Positions 35,487 through 48,190 of a stretch of 64,000 nt of DNA are shown here, in pieces. The stretch spans positions 34,372,727-34,436,726 of the forward strand of contig CANTUZ010000001.1 of assembly GCA_947846985.1 (NCBI GenBank), read 5' to 3'. This DNA is from Fratercula arctica (lineage: Eukaryota > Chordata > Aves > Charadriiformes > Alcidae). Position numbers and translations under genes: made by a program. How positions within the stretch are numbered: the first letter of the stretch is position 1; every line of letters begins with the position of its first letter. The notes under the pieces were generated by a model. It did no database searches, had not been told where the DNA came from, and was given only the letters and a program-made list of their open reading frames with translations.

Positions 35487-38400
35487 GCAGCTGCAAAAGT
35501 ACAGCTTTGGGTCCAGAATTGTCTAGCTAAGGGCGGTGCCTGGCTGTTCTCCCTTAGGAGAGGGTTTGATGGGGAACATTATGATCCCTCCCCTGATCCT
35601 CTCGCTCTGTATAAAGGCCAAACAATAATAGTAATACTAACATTGCCGTGCTGTAACTTCTGTGCATATCTGTACGCTTCTCTCTAGCTATACCAAATAC
35701 TTCGTCTATGATTAATAGCATTCCTTGCATAGAAACTTTTACAAATCTCAGCTTCATTCTTGATTTGATTTTTATCCTGATAAATATAGACATAAAAAAA
35801 AATCCAGTGTGAACACTGGGTTTTGTTTTGGTTTTTTTTTCTTCTTCCCAGTATGTGTTTATTATGCATGAATGTGTTGCAACATCCAAAAATGTAATGA
35901 GTGACTCACAGAATGAGAAGAGGAAAAATACAGTTATAGCTTTTTAATGAGGATTCCTCAGCGGACTACAAGCATCCCAGTTAAGAAACCACTGTTTGAC
36001 TATCTAAAACCCACCCAGCCCTTGCTTTCATGTTCCTTCTGTGTGCATTTGCAACATAGTTTTGCTTGGTATATATTTTTATTCATTCATTTGCCCAATT
36101 TTTTTTTTTTCTGCCTTGTATCAGGGATGACAAAATTCTGACATTAAAAACAAACAAAAACCACAGAACAGCATGTTTACAAATAGTTCTGGAGTTTTTC
36201 TATTTTTTTTTTTGTTAGAAAGGAAAAGAGCAAAGGCTAAGTTTACTGTTACTGGCATAGTAACATCTCTAATAGTTTTAGACTGAGCTTATATTCTTAA
36301 AAATTATCCTTGCAAGGACTCCAGAGCAAATATAACCATCCTGTTAAAGCAATACAACTCTGAAGGAGTACAGTGGTGGGGGATCTGAAGCTTACTTTGT
36401 GGGATGATGTCCAGCGCTGATCTACTTCAAAAATCAACATTGACTTTCTTTCTGGGAAGATTGTTTCTTATTCTTGGAAAATCTAGCCTTTTCTTTCATA
36501 CGTATGGGGTTGTTTTTTTTTTTAATTTTAACACTGTTTATTAGTTTCACTTCATGCCTAGTATCCCTACACCTTTGTGTCTTGCACAATAGCGGGGAAA
36601 CCCATATTTGCCCAAAAGCTTCATTTGGAGTGCAAGTCTATAGAAATACATAGGCGACCTAATGCTTGTCTTTCAAACCAGCTGTACCCCCAGGTGATAA
36701 TTTCCTTCGGAAAGCTGTGGATGTTACTGTAATCTGACTGCAGTCAGGATTGTGTAGCCCTGTATGATATTAAAGTATATTTTTAAAGAATTTTCAGGGG
36801 TGGTACACATATTATGTGAGAATTTGGGATAAAAACATTGTGTTGCTATGCCCTTGCTGGTTCTTAGGATATCCAGTAATTACTACCATACAAAAATGAG
36901 GTCATTTTGGCTTGCTTTGTTGCAAATACATGGTAGTGAGGTGCTCTGTCCATAAAATAGCATTACCGTTACAGTGCATAGCTATACTTGGGCATTAAGT
37001 AGAACTACGCTATCTTCTGCCTTGTTTCAGAAACTGTTTCTGTCTTCTCAAGCAGTAAGCTCTTCTAGATGAAAAAAAGATAAAAAATCCAGATAGAGTT
37101 ACTCATTTGTTGGTATAAAATACATTTATCTGCCTGTTTACTTCCCAGTCTTACCACTAGTTGCCCGATTTGTTGTAGGGCCCGTGCTGGAACAGGGTCT
37201 AGAGATGATATTTAAAGATATAAGGGATGTTGGCCTTATTGGATCAGTTTAGTGATCCTGAATGAAGGACTGGGAAGCAGCAATTTGTAAGTGAGCTGGG
37301 TTTCAGGATGCTGGAGCCTTAACTGCCTGTCTGAATGTGGTTGGTGATAACATTAGGTGAGGCATGAGGATTTCTCCTCTCTGTCACCTGAGAAAAACAG
37401 GTAATGTTGCATGTGATTTACAAACGTTTGCAGATAGTGGTTTAATTCCTTCTGTTTTGTGATTTTTTGAGGGGGGTCTAAAGCCTGTTGAGAGAGGTAG
37501 TATCAGCTATAAATTTGTCCTGTCCTTATTTTGATTTCCTTGTGCAACAGAGTCGTGGATTTACTAGTGTGACTTCTGTGGCACCTACAGGCAGGTGTGT
37601 TTATAGGATGTTAAGTGACTTTCAGTGCACTTTCCAACACAAGCGGGCAAGCAGTGTGCAGAGGGAGGGTGGAACAGAGCTAGCTCAGGTCTAAGATCTA
37701 TGGGTTAAGTGGCATGTTTGTCCCTTCTCTCTGCTTGCAGCATTCCCCAGGTGACATGCCTCAAGCTTTTTTTTTTTTTTCTTCAGCTATTGTACAATCA
37801 TGTGAGTCTTAGAGTGAAAATCTACCTTAGTGCTGGGCCAGTCTAGAAGTTCATTACCACCCACAGAGAGAGGTCATATGTCCTTTGCTGGCTGTGCTCA
37901 TCATATCCTTTTTGAGCTGGCTGAAGAGCAGACAGTGCTCCCCACCCACCCCAGTCAGCTGTCTGCCGCATTAAGGTGTTTAATGGGATCGGTGGAAGGT
38001 TTAACAGGTACCGCATGGAGTAGAGGAGGGGGTCCAAGGAGAGAATGGGGAGAGAAAAGTTCGGCTGGAGTTGTTAGAGAAATGTCAGAGAGAAGCTGAA
38101 TCATGCAGCTTCTGGCTGAGAGTGGATCAGTGGTTATTGGGTGTCGGAGCTGTATTTACTACCTGGATTTTTGCAATTCTTTCCTTCCAAAGCCTGCTTG
38201 TCAGTAGAAAGGAGGATATAACCACCTTTTAAACCATTCTCAGAAATATTGAGAAGCATACGTCTCAGCAGAGGCAAACCCATAACAAAAGGAGGAAGGA
38301 AGGAACTTAAAAGAGCGAGGAAAAGTGACTATATAAGTAGATTTTCCTAGAGGCTTGTCATCTCTGGGATGTGACCTAGGAATACCTTAGAGGTGATCCA

Positions 38401-40014
38401 AGAAGAGTTTGTGCAAGGCTGTGCAAGGTCAGGGGTTTGTAGCTGTGTGGGATGTTGCTGTGCTGCTGGCAAAGGCAGCCACCTTGCCAGATCTGCCTTC
38501 ACTAGGAACCGCTGGAGGCAAACCTGGAAGCATAAAATGGATGAGGTTAAAGCTGCCTGGTGCTCAGTTGTGAATCCATTTCATTTCAAACACCTCTTTC
38601 GCCCCTTCTGCTACCAAGGCATAATTTCTGGAGGCTTGGGAGTTTCCTGACCGCAGGCTTGCAAAAGTCTCTCTTGTGTGTTTTGAAAGAAGACGACATT
38701 TACTATCTGAAGGATTCCAATTAAACACAGGACTGCTGGGATTCCTTCTCTCACCGCTTCTGAAAAGAACAGTGGCCTGTTCATACCCACTCTGTTTACT
38801 ACCACCTTTCCTTTCCTACAATTCAACTAAAGTTCAGAAGACCAGCACAGCGAAAAAATAGCCTGTTTTCTCTCAAATTCATTGTGCTTTACTGTACTCA
38901 GCGTGCACTACAACATCACTGAACCATACTTTTAAATTGCGAATTGAGAACTGATAGCTGCCTGGGATGCACTCCAGGTATCTGAAACCCTGGCTTCCAC
39001 GTTTCTCCTTTGAGATGCTTTTTTACTGAAATCTCTGAAAATGCAAGAGGTTTGTAGACGGCAAACAATCAGCTTAAAATTATCGGAAGTATACGGTCTG
39101 AATTTGGGATGAAGTTGTTAAATAACACAGTGATGAGAACTGTTCTATACCTAACGTCCTGCAGCAGAGGCTTCCTGTGGAGACAGGAGCAAGTTACCTT
39201 ATCTCCTGATGCAATTTCTCCATGCGTAAATATTTAGGTCATTATGCATCCGGCAGTGTTAGAAAACCGTAATAGTTTCATTCTGTGTTTTATGTGGCAC
39301 CTACCACAGCGGGAGGTGCCAGTCCACAAATTCAAAGTACTAGGACAGTAACACCATGATAGATCGATATTATATTAAAACGTTGTAGCAGTGTACTACT
39401 GTTTCTTGATGTTGTATGCAAGAAGAAAGGAAGGTGCGGGAGTTTGTGAAGGCTTGAGATGCTGGGATCCTACAAAAACAAATACGAAACAGAAGTTCTC
39501 TAAATCAGATTTTTATCCAGTCTTGAGCCAGAGTTTGATGAGGCCCCGAGCCTATGTGAGTTGATGGTATGAGCCTGAGCTGAGAAGCAGAGTGGTGGGA
39601 TCTTCTCTTGGAATAGTGGAGAGGAGTTACAGCATCTCAAGCTGCTTTAGGAATGGCAGCACAGGGTCCCACGTAAACGGGAGCTTGCTAGGCTTCTCAT
39701 GTGGTGAAGCATAGACTTCTGATATATACCTTGTGTATAATATAGCAGGAAAATAAAAAACAAGGAGCTTTTAAATCTAAAGTTTCTGCTCCCTTCGTCA
39801 AAATAATATGTTTTCCTCCCCAACCCAAAACCAAAAGTTCTACACAGTCACAAACTTCCCTTTCAGCCCATTTTTATGAGACTAAAGTGTATCAGTCTTT
39901 CAGGTGGGACAGCATACCTCCAGAGCGCATCTCTCTGGTGTGTCCTCATGTGGCTTCAGAGCCTCATGCCGTTCCTTGTGCAGGCAGGCTGCCGTGGTCC
40001 CCTCCTGGGGAACC

Positions 40015-40069
40015 ATCCCATCCCATCCCATCCCATCCCATCCCATCCCATCCCATCCCATCCCATCCC
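40015..40069 (+). repeat. (ATCCC)11 pentanucleotide microsatellite
   Basis: Eleven exact ATCCC units with no interruption. All three frames stay open through it, so the open frames there are artefacts of the repeat. Confidence 0.98.
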
Positions 40070-41860
40070 AGTCTTGTAGACAGTTAGCTTTCAAAGCCAG
40101 TTGAGAAGGAGGGACAGCGATTACCAAACCAGGGTGTGAAAAGACAAACGGCTTCCTCGGCGTCACGCGTGAGGCCAGCAGAAGTGGGAGCTGCATCCAG
40201 GTCTCTGCCACCCCAGCCAGCGTGTAGCCCACTCGGCTGCACTGCTCCCGTCGGGGTGTCATTTGGCATGCGTTTCTCTGGGAGCTGGGGCTAACGGCAA
40301 CATGAAAATTGTATTATGCGTTATTTATTTCTTTGTGCAGCCTTAACTTTTCCGCTGGTGAGTATCCACCCTCTGCCGCCTTGTGCGGCTGCACAAATAT
40401 TTGCTCTGGGAAACAGTGGGGGGAGTAGCTCGGTGTGAGGAATATGCAGTTGGGACAGAGCAGAGGGATAAAGCTGTTTAAATTGGCTTAAGTCTTGCTG
40501 TTGGTCAGTGTCTAGCTATGTCTTTTGGGCAAACGATGATCTAAGTTTCGTAGAGATACTCATCCCAGCAATGGGTAAAGTCACTTCTTTAAGCCCAAAT
40601 TACAATTAGCAAGAAACCTGATGCAGTTCCAGGGATGAACATCCACCTGCATTCTCTCTCGCTAAGTATGTTTACATTTTACATAGGCTTTAAAAAAAAA
40701 TACTGCTTCCAGATTTAGCTTAGAAACGGCGAAATGTTTGCATAGCTTGTGCTCATATATCACTACGAAATGATTTTTCAATTTAGTTGATTGCCTGGAC
40801 AAGACTGTTGATTTTTTCCCCCTGTAAGAGACAACTATTAGACTTTCTTTACTAATTAAAATGGCACTCTCCCTGTGCCAATGTTACAGTTTCCTTGTAA
40901 CTGCTGTGCACCTGGGTCAGATTTCTCCCCTCAATGCCCCAAGATTTCCAAAGGGAAAGCCCCAAAGGGCTTTGCAGCACAAGAAACAAATACTTTTAGA
41001 TGTAACATTGGATTAGAATTGTTGGAGAGAGGGAAAATACATCTGTTGCGAGACGTGGAAAATATATGGAGACTAACATAACACTGTGGTGTTTCTTCCA
41101 AGTGTTTTTTTTTTCAACCAAGAAATACAAATGAAGACATATTTTAATAGAGAGCTGTAGCGAAGCTACTTTAGTAGTGACTTGATACCTTTGCTCAGTA
41201 AGTCATAAAAAATGTGCTGCTCCTTCTTTTTTCAGATCTCCTGCTAAAGCAGGCTACAAAATGACATGATAAAATACATCTAATAAAATTGTACCTGGAT
41301 AACTGCTCTTTAGACAATAAACTGGGAGCCAATTTTGCCTTTGAGTGCCATGCAGGTATAGGACTGAATATAGAACATAGGAACTGAACTACTTGGAAGT
41401 AAACCCAAAATTTTCTTCTCGGTTATTTAACATAAACAGTAGTTGGAGATATTAATGTCCGTAAAACAATGAGTTTTGCTCAGCAAACCACTTGTGGGAC
41501 TACTGTTTACTTACTGGTGGGGGGGTGGGGAAGTAATAGTTTAATAGTTTTAAGCTGATTTAACCTAATCATATTTGGAATTATTTCAGTGTGTTTGCTA
41601 GATGTAGCTTCAGGTTTTCACTCACGCCTTCCCTGCTCGTTGCAAGGTCGCCTCTGCTGCTTTCTTTCCTCCCCAAGGAGCCTCTCATCTCCTTGCCCCT
41701 CTCCTTGTATGCATGGGCTTGGGTCTTTGTGCCATGCTGTCCCTCAGGGCCAGCGTGCTGTGGTGGGCTCCGTCCTTCTGAAAACTGGTGGAAAACAAAT
41801 GCCTGTGCCAGCCTGCCAACAGAGGCTGCGCTTACCCTTCACAGTAAAAGGTGGATGTGG

Positions 41861-41885
41861 ATTGCATCCACAAGGTGGATGCAAT
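41861..41885. repeat. Perfect 11-bp hairpin beside a CR1 end
   Basis: ATTGCATCCAC (41861-41871) and GTGGATGCAAT (41875-41885) with a 3-nt AAG loop. It ends 5 bp before the 3' terminus of the CR1 at 41891. Confidence 0.9.
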
Positions 41886-41890
41886 TCTGT

Positions 41891-42480
41891 CATAGAATCA
41901 TAGAATAGAATCATAGAATGTGTTGGGTTGGAAGGGACCTCTAAAGGTCATCTAGTCCAACCCCCCTGCAGTAAGCAGGGACGTCTTCAACTAGATCAGG
42001 TTGCTCAGAGCCTCATCAAGCCTGGCCTTGAATGTCTCCAGGGATGGGGCCTCCACCACCTCTCTGGGCAACCTGTGCCAGTGTCTCACCACCCTTGTAA
42101 AGAACTTCTTCCTCATGTCTAATCTAAACCTACCCTGCTCTAGTTTAAAACCATTGACCCTCATCCTATCGCTACATACCCTTGCAAACAGCCCCTCCCC
42201 AGCTTTCCTGTAGGCCCCCTTCAGGTACTGGAAAGCTGCTGTAAGGTCTCCCTGGAGCCTTCTCTTCTCCAGGCTGAACAGCCCCAACTCTCTCAGCCTG
42301 TCTTCACAGGAGAGGTGCTCCATCCCTCGGATCATCTTCGTGGCCCTCCTCTGGACCCGCTCCAACAGGTCCATGTCCTTCTTGTGCTGGACACAGTACT
42401 CCAGGTGGCGTCTCACCAGAGCAGAGTAGAGGGGCAGAATCACCTCTCTTGATTTGCTGGCCATGGTTCTTTTGATGCAG
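41891..42480 (-). mobile_element. Young CR1 retroposon, 5'-truncated
   Basis: On the minus strand the ORF2 C-terminus is open from about 42480 to its natural end: [20 protein letters not shown], a [20 protein letters not shown] block, then [20 protein letters not shown], ending LSNLI. A typical 3' UTR follows, with GGTTGGACTAGATGACC and ATTCTATG-type terminal repeats at 41891-41920. A short in-frame deletion (EYCVQHKKD, lacking the usual FWAPQ) is visible. It is the best preserved CR1 in the window. Confidence 0.95.
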
Positions 42481-42829
42481 GGCCCATCACGCCATGTTTT
42501 TATGACTGAATTTCTGTGGGGCCTTTCGAAGTGCCTCATGAGTTCGTAGAGCCCATCCCAAGCCCTTGCCTTGATGTCAGCCTGTGGGCTGGGCAGCTTC
42601 CAGCGTGGCGTTTATTTGTCACAGAAGTTCGTTTGAAGAGGATAAGGAGGATATAGGTGATTTATTGGGGATGCCTGAAAACCCTGGCTCTGGAATCAGG
42701 TGCGTGTCAGTGCTTTGTTGAACCCTGCACGTTAACTGAATTTCCTGGAGCGGTTTGGGCCAGATGTTCCACAGAAACGTGTTTATTTATTTGTTACGCG
42801 TGAAGAGGAGCGGGTGGGATGTTAACCTT

Positions 42830-43420
42830 AGGGCTCCTGGGTGCGGGCGCTCGGCCCCGGGCCGCCTCAGGGACGGAGAGGGGAGCCGCCGCCATGAGCC
42901 CAGGGCCGGTGCGAGCCGGGAGATGGAGCCACGCCTGCTCAGGCTCCTCACACGAGGGGAGGCGAAGCGGGGCGCGAAGCCGGCCGGCCCCCCGCCATCC
43001 GCCCCGGTTCCCCACAAGGCACCCTGTCAGTAGCACAGCCCGGCGAGCGGAGCGGGGCCGCCGCCACCTGCGGGCCGGGCCCGGCGGAGCGCTTGGCCGC
43101 CGCCCGGGGCGTGTCGTGTCGTGTGGAGCCGAGCCGCGTCGAGCCCGCCCGGCCCCGCGGTGACTCACCGGCCGGGGCCCGGGCACCACTTCCCCCCCTC
43201 GACAAGGAGCCATTTTAGCTGCACGAAGCTGCGGGGCGGCCGGGGCGGCGGAGGCCCCGCGGCGAGGCGGTACGTGCTCCCCGGGGAGGGAGGGAAGGGC
43301 GGCCGGAGCCCGGGCTGGGGGGACGCGGCTTTCCCGGGGCTGGTGGCCTCCGACGTGCAGGGCCCGCTCCTGGAGCAGCTCTCCTCAGCCGTCTGGGGAG
43401 GACTGGGGTGAGGGTGGTGG
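42830..43420. promoter_or_regulatory. Second CpG island, candidate internal ELF1 promoter
   Basis: A sharp rise in GC and CpG between AT-rich flanks, with many GCGG/CCGC motifs and a repeated GTGTC phrase near 43110. It sits 23 kb right of the first island. In human, ELF1 transcripts start both beside WBP4 and from an internal promoter nearer the coding exons, so this island is inferred to be the internal one. No protein-coding exon of another gene was recognised. Confidence 0.65.
43195..43269 (+). other. ELF1: Candidate non-coding first exon with strong donor
   Basis: The stretch ends GCGAGGCG|GTACGTGC at 43269/43270, a good splice donor in the core of the CpG island. It starts around AAGGAGCCATTTTAGC, which holds an AAAATGGC (YY1-like) motif on the other strand. 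The exon start and gene assignment are inferred. Confidence 0.3.
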
Positions 43421-43859
43421 TGTTAAAAAGGGAACTTCTGGTAAAGTGCAGCGTCCTCGGGGAAAAGCGAAAAAAAAATAAATTGAGCTGGGTTTCGGGG
43501 CAGCAGTGCCGTGAGGTGCCGGTAGCTGAGCCTGTGGCTGCGGGCAAAGGGCACCGCAGACGCCACTGTGCTGCTCTGAGCAACACACTTCATGACCTGA
43601 TCAGTAATTTGGCCGTGTCTTTTATAATTTTGTCGCCTCCGAAGCCCGTGGGGGTGTTGGGCAGGCTGCTGGTCTGACCCCCTCAGCTGCTGCCTTACGG
43701 TAAACTAATTTTATTTATTCCCAGTCTGCGTTTACCTGGGACCCGGTTGGCGTATAGCAGAGCCTGGTCCAAAGCGATTCGAGCAAAGTATTAGTAATCA
43801 GCAGCGCCTTTGAGCACCTTGGCTCCGCCGCTGCCGCCCTTCGCCCGCTGCGGTCCCGA

Positions 43860-43995
43860 GAGGGCTTGTAAAATGGCAGGTTTGTCGTTTCAAAGATGGA
43901 TCACTTCTCTGCACCCGCCGCCTTAAAATTGCGGTTCTCTTTCTGCCGAAACAAACTCCTTTGGCGCCAGCCACCATGGTGTCGTTTTAAAATAG
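43860..43995. promoter_or_regulatory. ATGG-motif cluster downstream of CpG island
   Basis: Within 130 bp: GTAAAATGGCAGG, CAAAGATGGATC and GCCACCATGGTG, the first two resembling YY1 sites (AANATGG). The stretch is CpG-enriched relative to its surroundings. A regulatory role is inferred only. Confidence 0.3.
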
Positions 43996-46226
43996 AGGGG
44001 GTTAGGTTGTTTCGTGTGGAAAAAATGGGCAGGTACTCACCTTTTCCTGAAAATGATTAGGGAACAATAGCAATGGGGATGGTGTTCATGGCAGAGGGAC
44101 AGACCAATTATAAAATGGGCTTAGTGGTGGTTGTAATGGGAGAAGAAAATCCTGGAGGTAATTGCGGTGTGTCAAATTGCTTTTTAAACTTTCAGTGGAT
44201 TAAAACCGCCTTGATTCTCCTAATTATGTACAACAGCACAATATTTTGAAAAAGAATGAGTGTTTCTACCTTGTTTATAGTTGAACAGAAACGCAGGCTA
44301 ATACCTCTAGAATTTTTGTCTGGGCACATAACTTTCAACCCTATATTTCAGTCTTTCAGTTGAGAAATAAAGTTGATTATCTTCTTACTGAAAATGAAGT
44401 GACAGTGAGCTCAAACTGTTGCACATAAACGAAATTTTCCAGTTTCATTTAGTGTATGGAGCCTCTATCTGCGAAGTATAATGGAGTCTTGCTTAATACT
44501 GTGATCGGTACAGGGGAGGGATAGAGGGAGGCAACCATTAAGTAAATGGTCATGTTTTGGGTGAGGCTGTCTCTTGTCTTCAGCCTTTCCAGTGTTCACC
44601 CGTATCTTCCTTCTACATCTTACGGTATGCTGTGGTTTTTACCATCTTTTGATTGTATGTTTTGCCTTTTTTCTTTCAAAAAGCAACAGTTTTTGCAAGG
44701 TTTTGAGAGATTTATTTGGTGCCTTGTTTCATATTAAAAAATCCACTGAGAAAATGATAGAACTACAGAGGAACCAGTTGGAAAAAAAATTGTTTTGAGT
44801 TAGTGATAGAAGGTTTTTTTACTGAAAAATTCTTTAAGGTATTTGCATCTTCCTTTTTTTCATCGTGAGTTTTATTTTCAGATCTTAGGGCTGAGGCAAC
44901 AACTGTCTGCCATGCTTGTGACTGGCAGAGCACAGACCTCCCTTTCCTTGCCTCTTTCCTCCCCTTCTTTCTGCTGTACCAGACCCTGCGGAGACATCCA
45001 GCCTTAAAAACCTGAGTTATCCTCACTCGGCTCCCAAGCTGTAGCTGCTTATCTTGGGCAGGACGCTTTTTGTGTGCTAAAGGGTAAGTTGCTGCTGCTG
45101 CTGCTTTCTCTCGAGCAGGACTTCGTGGAGGAGCAGTTCCTCTTTGAAGACAAAGCTGCCATGTTTGGGCTCTCTTGCTGCTACAAAAGGACTACACCAG
45201 GGCTACAGAAGCATCTGGGGTGCAGTGGTGGAGCTAGGAAAACATGATTTGAAAGTCCTCCAAGCCTTGCAGATGACAGCTTGTACAGATCTTCTAGAAG
45301 GCAGAGAGGTGGATTAGAAGGGACAGAGAAATGGCATTAGTTTTTGTTGATTTTTATAGCTGAAGCCTGTGTTTGTCTCAAAAAAAAAAAACCAAACAAA
45401 ACCCAATGTGTCTTTTTTCCCCCCACCCTAAGGCAGGGATCTTTCAATATGGATTGAGTTTGTGCTTGTCAAGAGATGAACCATGGGAGTGGTATCATTA
45501 GATGCCAGTTAGCTTGAACGTTGTTTACAGACACATGCTTTTACAGAAGTGCCTGTTTTCTAATGTGCTCTTTTTTTCATCTGTTGAATATTAGAATTGC
45601 CAAGTCCGTGATCTTGGCACTCAAATGAGAAAATAAAAGAAGTGAATGTCCAGATTTGAAGAATGTTGTTGGCCTGGTATAGCCTGATGTTTCAGTGTTG
45701 CTGCAAACTCATGCTTCAGTGGTGTGCATTACTCTTGGGACACTTCTGTGTATATAAAGAAAAAAATACATGAGGTGTAGAAGTGTAACCTTTTCTCTCC
45801 TTCAGCACAGCTGTATTCAAAAGAGGGGACTATAGTAGGGCTGCGTTCGGTGAACTGATAGAAAAGACTTTGTAAGAAAAACGTGGGATTTCCCTCTGTA
45901 TCAGAGAAGAAGCTTTGATCTCCAAAACAGCTTTCACTTCTTGCAAGTGTTAGCAAAAGTTTCTCAGCTTTTGCTGGCAGATTTTGTTGTTTTCACTGAC
46001 AGTTTTGGTAACTAGCTGGAGTTTTGTTGGGTGTGCGAGGAGCAGCAAGGACTTTCCCCCGCCGGAGTGATTCAGCACAGGAGTGGCAGGAGGTGGAGTT
46101 CACGTTTCCAGCCTTGGTTACGATCCGTTCCATAAGCGTAAGCGCTGAAACTTTGCTACCGTACGCCGGTGATTTGTGCTTATCCTTTTAATGCCACTGA
46201 TGTGCTTTAAAGATTATTTGCTTCCT

Positions 46227-46271
46227 TAAATCTTACTTAAATGTTGCTTTCATAAATCTTACTTAAATGTT
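46227..46271 (+). repeat. Two-copy tandem repeat, period 26
   Basis: TAAATCTTACTTAAATGTT at 46227-46245 is repeated exactly at 46253-46271. Confidence 0.95.
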
Positions 46272-48120
46272 CCTTCACAGATAAAGTAGTTGACAGAGAC
46301 TATACATACTGAAATTTGAAGTCTTTTTGCTTATCAAAAGTCCGCAGCAGCTGTGTGAAAGACTCTAGACATTCTCAACTCTCCTGACCTGAAAAGGCTA
46401 ATCCGTGTAGAGGTAAAAACGATTTATTCTTCAATATGGGCCTGTCCTGCGGCAAAGCTTCCCACTGCGTCAGCCTTTGTGCTAAAAGGATCCCATTAGA
46501 TAGGGACTGAAGTTTATGCATTCTTACCTTGATGTGCTTTAGACCTTAACTACCTACCAGCTATCTTTAGTGATGAATCGGATGGCTAGAGCTCAGGTCA
46601 TTTATTTGTCCTTAAAGAGATCAGTCATCTTGGGCCAGGTGTGACTTTGTACTAGGTTCAGGTTTAAACGTGAAAATGATAGCCATTTTGTTAGCCTGGA
46701 AAGAGCCTCCAGTTCTTAAACTTGCATGTAGAAATTATTTCTTTCTGTATAGGGGGAAAAAATATTATGGTTAAGATAATGTGCTAGGAATAGGAATACT
46801 AAATACATAGGTTGGAGACTGTGGGAAAGGCTTGTTTTTAGATGGATTGAATGTCACTGTCCACTTCCATAATTAGACATTTTAGTCTATTTCTAGAACA
46901 CCCTATATTTAACTCATCGTCAGCATTTCTGTGTGAATATACCAAATATATTTTTTATTTTGAGGGGAATGTTTTGCACTTCTTGAATGGTTACTGTTAG
47001 CCTACTAGCGGTCTCATCGCTCCATTTGTGAGCTCCTTCCGCATTTGCCTCACTTACCTTCTTGCGTGGTAGTGGTTTAACTTCTTCAGTGTGCTCAGTA
47101 TAAATGTCATCCCACATGAGACTGGTTCAGAATTGGAAGGGAGGGGTGTGCTTGGTTAATTCAAATTGTTGTCTGCTGTTGAGAGAAAAAAACATGTTAA
47201 TATCTATTGTGGCTGCATATGCTGTTTTGTCATGGTGTATGTTCCTTCAGAGTTACAGGTTCATAGGATCTTTCAACAGAGTTAATAAAACTGACTGGTT
47301 AGGAGAAAGCTACCTTGCTTTTATGAGCTTTGTAGCAAGTCACTAATGCTGTTCTCCGGTTCCCGGCTATCTCGGTGTTTGTTCAGTTTTATATTGCAGC
47401 GAGGGAAAGAAGCAGCAAAACCTGATTGTGAAACTACGGTTACAACTTGTGATACCCAGGTCTGACCACTGTCAGAAAATTAATCTTTAACTTGCTCTTC
47501 CAACCAGACTCAATTTCAAGTTAAAAGCAAGTTCACAAAGATACTGTTAGTTTTCTCCTCTTTGTGCATGCTACATGTTCTGCACTAGATAATTTTGTAG
47601 CTAACAAGAATAGTTTCCCAGGGATATGATGGCATGGTTTGTTTTCAGTGGAGGCTGTCTCTCTGACCAGAAGATGACCCTCTTAAGGAAGAGCTTTCAT
47701 AAAAACTGTATCTTGAAGGCACCAGGGCTTGCATGTTGTCTGTTGAAGGCAAAATTTGTCCTGACATTGTCCTCAGAGGTGGGGGTTACGTTTTCCACTC
47801 CCATTCTCTTGGTATGTTTGCTGTTTTATACTGTTTCCCCCCCTCCCCTCTCCAGAGCCTCTGTAAACTATTTACTCTCTGTAGCTATTCAGGCTTTGTC
47901 ACGGTGCCTGTAAATTAAGCATGCCAATGAGGGTATTAGCTATCAAAAAATAATTACAAAGCTTGCATTGCCCCAGAGTGCAAAGGGTCTGAAACCTGCA
48001 CAAATGGCAAGAATTTACTTTGCCAGCTCCTGGTGCCTCTGAACCAGCTTGCCGAGAGCTCTATGAGCCCAGCAAGGGACTCGAGATGCCCTTGGTGGTG
48101 TGCTACTGAGAGGCTGCCAT

Positions 48121-48190
48121 CCTGTTGTTTTTTGGTTTTTGTTTTTGTTTTTTTTTTTTTTTTGTTTTTTTTTGTTTTTTTTTTTTTTTC
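48121..48190 (+). repeat. T-rich (T)nG tract
   Basis: About 65 bp of T runs broken by single G, the longest low-complexity tract in this part of the window. Confidence 0.9.

Larger units (their letters stand above)
20700..42829. other. 22-kb stretch without recognisable coding exons
   Basis: Presumed ELF1 5'-UTR intron or spacer. All open frames are short and show no family signature. It contains the ancient CR1 at 24030-24620, the CR1 3' fragment at 31751-31875, the C33 tract at 28214, the CCCAT array at 40015, the hairpin at 41861, the CR1 at 41891-42480 and several A or T tracts (30118-30171, 33550-33568, 35463-35486). Confidence 0.6.

Noticed and set aside
39876..40262. Open frames across the ATCCC array
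   Set aside because: A pentanucleotide repeat lacks stops in every frame and so makes long open frames by itself. No protein signature.
46920..47117. 65-codon minus-strand frame rich in Glu and Lys
   Set aside because: No family match and no clear splice sites giving a gene.
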